From assembly GCA_037576215.1 (NCBI GenBank), contig JBANDB010000002.1, forward strand, positions 7,995,164 through 8,059,163: a stretch of 64,000 bases of DNA, written 5' to 3'. The first letter of the stretch is position 1. Each line of letters opens with the position of its first letter. The stretch comes from Armillaria gallica (lineage: Eukaryota > Basidiomycota > Agaricomycetes > Agaricales > Physalacriaceae). Of the stretch, positions 60,885-64,000 are shown one piece after another. The position numbers were made by a program, and so were the translations under genes. The notes beneath the pieces are model-generated. The model searched no databases and was not told the DNA's origin. It saw nothing but the letters and a program-made list of their open reading frames with translations.

Positions 60885-61338
60885 TGTTACGATTTATTCA
60901 TTTTCTTTACCTAAGCACCTCTTATCTTATCTTATCTTCAGCGCTTACTCTTATCTTATCTTTAGATATGCAACTTCACAGAGTCTTCACATCGTGATAC
61001 AGTCATACTCGGCAGATGTGTACTTTCTCACATGTTGCCCTCAGTATTAGGACCCTCACTTGGTCACCAGCTACTTGACCACGCGGTCACCGTGTTCTTA
61101 CTTCTCTTTCTCACACGGTGCCCTTATTATTCAGACCCTCAATTCTAGTATATAAGTAGTGTACTCAAAGCTGTATATTCCCTAGCTTTGAGCTAACATT
61201 TATTCATACTGAACCACATTCATTCTCGCCGAGCACTACTTAGTAAGTCTTGATCTTCCAATCACCACAGGACTCAACAGTGACTGTACGAACATGATAC
61301 AGCCATTGTTTACTCTTGATTGGGGTTCAGGTCCTACA
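60885..61338 (+). repeat. 3' LTR of gypsy copy 2 (454 bp)
   Basis: It matches the 5' LTR apart from a 23-bp segment (61079-61101 region, between GGTCACC at 61072 and 61085) and about 22 substitutions, nearly all CG/TG/CA. TSD GAACC follows at 61339. Confidence 0.95.
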
Positions 61339-61556
61339 GAACCTTCATGACTGAACATTTTGCTGACATTAGTACAGGATAACAAAACACACATTGAGCA
61401 ATAGATTACCTTGTGTAAAAGCTGACCTCTCCGATAGCCTGGCTGTGCATTGGAGAGTCCATCGATGATGAATTTGAACACCTTTCGAGAGCATGTCTCA
61501 GTAGCAATATCATAACGGCACTGAATATATTTACCTTGGCGCAGGCGACCTGACAA
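61339..61556 (-). pseudogene. 5' half of an ORF interrupted by gypsy copy 2
   Basis: The minus-strand frame starts MSGRLRQGKYIQCR at 61556 and reaches the insertion point in the phase that matches the frame continuing at 53089. The coding character (KVFKFIIDGLSNAQ) is better than in neighbouring frames. Whether 61556 is a true start or an exon boundary is unclear, and the product is not recognised. Confidence 0.4.
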
Positions 61557-64000
61557 GAATAAAGGATGGGCCTTCAGGTGATGAACAAGGCAAATCTGGG
61601 GGGGAGCAACCCAAGGACAAGATTCAACGTTGCGGGAGTGGATGTAGGTGCTAGGATTTGGATGAGTCTTTTATATTTAACGAATGAGCAACCACCGTGC
61701 CAAAATTAGCAGCAGGTACCCAGATAAGTGAGAAGAAGCGGGGCGACACATCAATCTTACTAAGGAACTGCTACGAGGAAAAGAGAACCTACACCACCGA
61801 ATTGCAAGAAGAGCGAGGAAAGGATATTGCAATGTTCCTGCATATTGTTAAGATCAGGCATTGGTAAACACTGGGAAACGGAGGACCTGCGAAACTTGTC
61901 CCGCCTATCATGTTGACGGGAGAAAGCACGTGATGGCATTCTACAAAAGGGTTTGATAAAAGTAGGATACACTTTATCCTGGTCGACGGGTCACGGACGA
62001 CACGGACAGATTGCATAGGACTCGGATAATGCCACTCGAATGTGATGGCCCCTCAAATGCTAGTTATATCCCGCCACCCAAAACACCTTTCAAAAGATAC
62101 CTGGCAACATCGTGCAGTTCATCCCTCACACGCCAGCCCGACTCACCGCGTCAAGTAGTGCAACAAATTCAGGCGAGGACATCATTCCTGGTCGCCTGTA
62201 CGCACGCGCTGAATAGACGCCCTCAATTACCAGCATGTTGTCCGCCTTCTATGCGTCTCAGAAGTCATACTCAGACATTCTTTCTGACTAGGTCAGCAGG
62301 TCGTTGACACCGAACCATCGGCACCCTTTCCTATTCTCAGCCTTATTCGTTTCCGTATTCGATAATGCTACACGGCCAAGCCTAGAAATCTTGACTTACA
62401 GGGATTGTTTCACGTAGAACCTGAACCGATCAAACTTGGTGGTGATTTTTCCAACGAGCATACTCATCAAGTCCTGAAGAATTGCCGGCAAGAAAGACAA
62501 GAACTCTTACCCGCAATTGAAATGACTCACGCGGAGATGAAGCTGTCGCTCATTACTGAACTATACCGTTCGTACGGACTTGAGCTATTCTTCCGGTTCA
62601 TAAAACATGATCCCCGGATGTTGGTCCACTCGGATCGACCTTCTCGACGACGTCCGAGATATCGTTTACTCTCTCCGCTCGTTGTGAGTAGCCACGGTCT
62701 GTCTTGATCATGTCAAATAGGATTCACGTCTTGACCATGCCCGTTCGCTTGACAAGAATAGAGTGGCCCATCAAATTTGCGTTGGTGCTTGAGTGGGACC
62801 AGGTGGTCAGTGTCTTATACACTGCCAGCTCCCGGGGTACTGACCTTCTCCTCTTTAACCGTCGTTTCCTCCACAGGCGTTGTCACACCGGCTGAGAGTC
62901 AAATAACACGGTTACCGGCGTGGCGGCCTAAGACGGGGGGACAGCGTTCGAGGAGATGTCAGAGCCCGAGCCAAAGTCAGCAGGTGACTGATCCTCCGCC
63001 ACACATCAGACTTCCATCCGTTAATACTTCTCCTCAGACCAACTCTCGGTATCTCCTCGTTGTGCCACGATCCGGTCCAGTATGCTTTCGAACAATGTGA
63101 GTGTTCGTCACGATGTCAATACAATATCCGATCTAAAGTCCCTCTAAGCCGTCCGACATCGCAGCATAATGAAATTCGCGTAGAAACAAGTATCGGAACT
63201 GTGGGATTCGCTCGCAATTTCTCTATTCTTCAATCGCCCCCAACAAATATTTTTTTGCAGGTCAGATATCGTATATTCTAGTCATCGTTCAAAATTCGAC
63301 TGTCAGACCCGATGATGATCTACGCCGCCGTTGTTCTAAATTTAACAATGCCAAGCGGTGAATGCCTTTTGGGATCTCGCATTGGACTTACTTCCGCGGA
63401 AGCATCGCGGTAGAAGCAGACCGTGAGATCTTCGAACCTAACACCTTACTCTTTGCCGGATTACGTATTCTGGTCGATCTGCCAAGCATTTTTCGGTCTG
63501 CATTTACCAGAAATCATCGTGGAAAACCGTTTCCCTGGTTTGACACCGAAGCGCTAACCAATACCGAGCTGTTCCTTAGTAACAGGCCCGATGGTCTATT
63601 TTTATTGACCAGGCATCGTGACCGATTGTGGGAATGGAGCGCGCAACTAGGGAGATATATGCTTTGCTCGTGGATGTACGACCAATGTCTGGTTCTGCTC
63701 AGTCTGCCTAAGAACTGGTATTAGGTACATCGAAATTTCCGATTTCCGCCACTCGTTTATCACCTTCAACAGACTCTGTCAGTAGAACTCAGAAACCCGG
63801 AACCGGACAGCTACAAAGCCGCCTCGCATGTCGAGGCGTTGATCAGCAATTAACTCCGTCGATTTACATACCCAATCTCCTCTTCCCATTATCTCGGTGA
63901 GGCGGCGCATTTCTCTTGCAGAAGCTAATCCATCTTACCCTCCATCCGCTGTGACGATACCTCTGATTCGGCGCAATACCCGCTACTGAGTGCTTACGGT
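61557..64000. other. CpG-rich flank, no assignable gene
   Basis: From about 61,700 CpG dinucleotides become common, unlike the rest of the window outside gypsy copy 2. Open frames exist at 62405-62707 (plus), 63362-63724 (plus, 120 codons, protein-like) and 61789-62016 (minus), but none has a recognised domain. The block 63335-63410 is related to 28590-28665, and 62064-62090 to 50819-50844. Confidence 0.4.

Larger units (their letters stand above)
53095..61338 (+). mobile_element. Full-length Ty3/gypsy chromovirus, Tf1/sushi type (copy 2)
   Basis: The element spans 8,244 bp between perfect 5-bp duplications GAACC (53090-53094 and 61339-61343). LTRs are TGTTA...CCTAYA. Order: 5' LTR, self-primer site, gag, pol with protease, RT, RNase H, integrase and chromodomain, polypurine tract, 3' LTR. 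The integrase-last order and chromodomain place it with chromoviruses. The primer-site logic and RT sequence resemble Tf1/Tf2. It is dead: about 19 in-frame TGA, one TAG and two frameshifts at poly-C runs. LTR divergence is about 5 percent, nearly all at CpG-type positions, so it is probably younger than raw divergence suggests. Confidence 0.95.

Noticed and set aside
53095..61338. TGA reassigned to arginine, which would make the element genes intact
   Set aside because: The same CG/TG/CA pattern occurs in the non-coding LTRs and Z repeats, so mutation explains it. Intact-looking frames such as cassette gene 3 do not need TGA as a sense codon, and CGA is still common in pol.

Overview
This window looks like a transposon-rich, low-gene-density stretch of a filamentous basidiomycete, most likely an agaricomycete. 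The basis is a Tf1/sushi-type Ty3/gypsy chromovirus, a basidiomycete-style pogo/DDE_1 transposase, an F-box-like gene start, spliceable introns of about 50-60 bp with GT..AG ends, and no bacterial operon, rRNA or CRISPR structure. I could not resolve the genus.

Layout. Positions 1-6972 hold decayed unique sequence with an F-box/LRR-like pseudogene (4285-5187, minus). At 6973 an F-box-type reading frame starts and is cut at 7077 by the LTR of a minus-strand gypsy element. That element (7077-20852) is a nest. A 1.65-kb terminal-inverted-repeat element sits in its 3' end (7857-9508). A 3.06-kb element with a TAA duplication sits between RNase H and reverse transcriptase (11313-20069). A complete 5.69-kb LTR element without recognisable pol (14313-20002, TSD CTGTA) lies inside that one. 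From 20853 to 24334 two copies of a 1.6-1.9-kb non-coding repeat lie head to tail; a third is at 41331-43024. Positions 25282-27092 keep remnants of repeat-associated genes. Positions 29572-36733 hold a three-gene cassette (minus, plus, minus) that resembles a degenerate DNA-transposon family, followed by a pogo-like transposase pseudogene (38093-41089). A CTAG-rich relative of the 7.9-kb element lies at 44819-46160, and two MITEs with TA duplications lie at 48264-48566 and 48894-49222.

The clearest unit is a full-length plus-strand gypsy element at 53095-61338. It has two LTRs, a 5-bp TSD GAACC, gag, and a pol carrying protease, RT, RNase H, integrase and chromodomain, plus a polypurine tract. 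Its primer-binding site is complementary to the predicted 5' end of its own RNA, as in self-priming Tf1-type elements. It interrupts a minus-strand ORF that is continuous once the element and one TSD copy are ignored.

One signal runs through the whole left 61 kb. Premature stops in the element genes are almost all TGA where an arginine is expected (CGA to TGA), and LTR pairs differ almost only by CG/TG/CA changes. This points to CpG-directed hypermutation. From about 61.7 kb to the end, CpG becomes frequent again, which suggests a boundary to non-silenced sequence. Counts were made by eye and hand translation.
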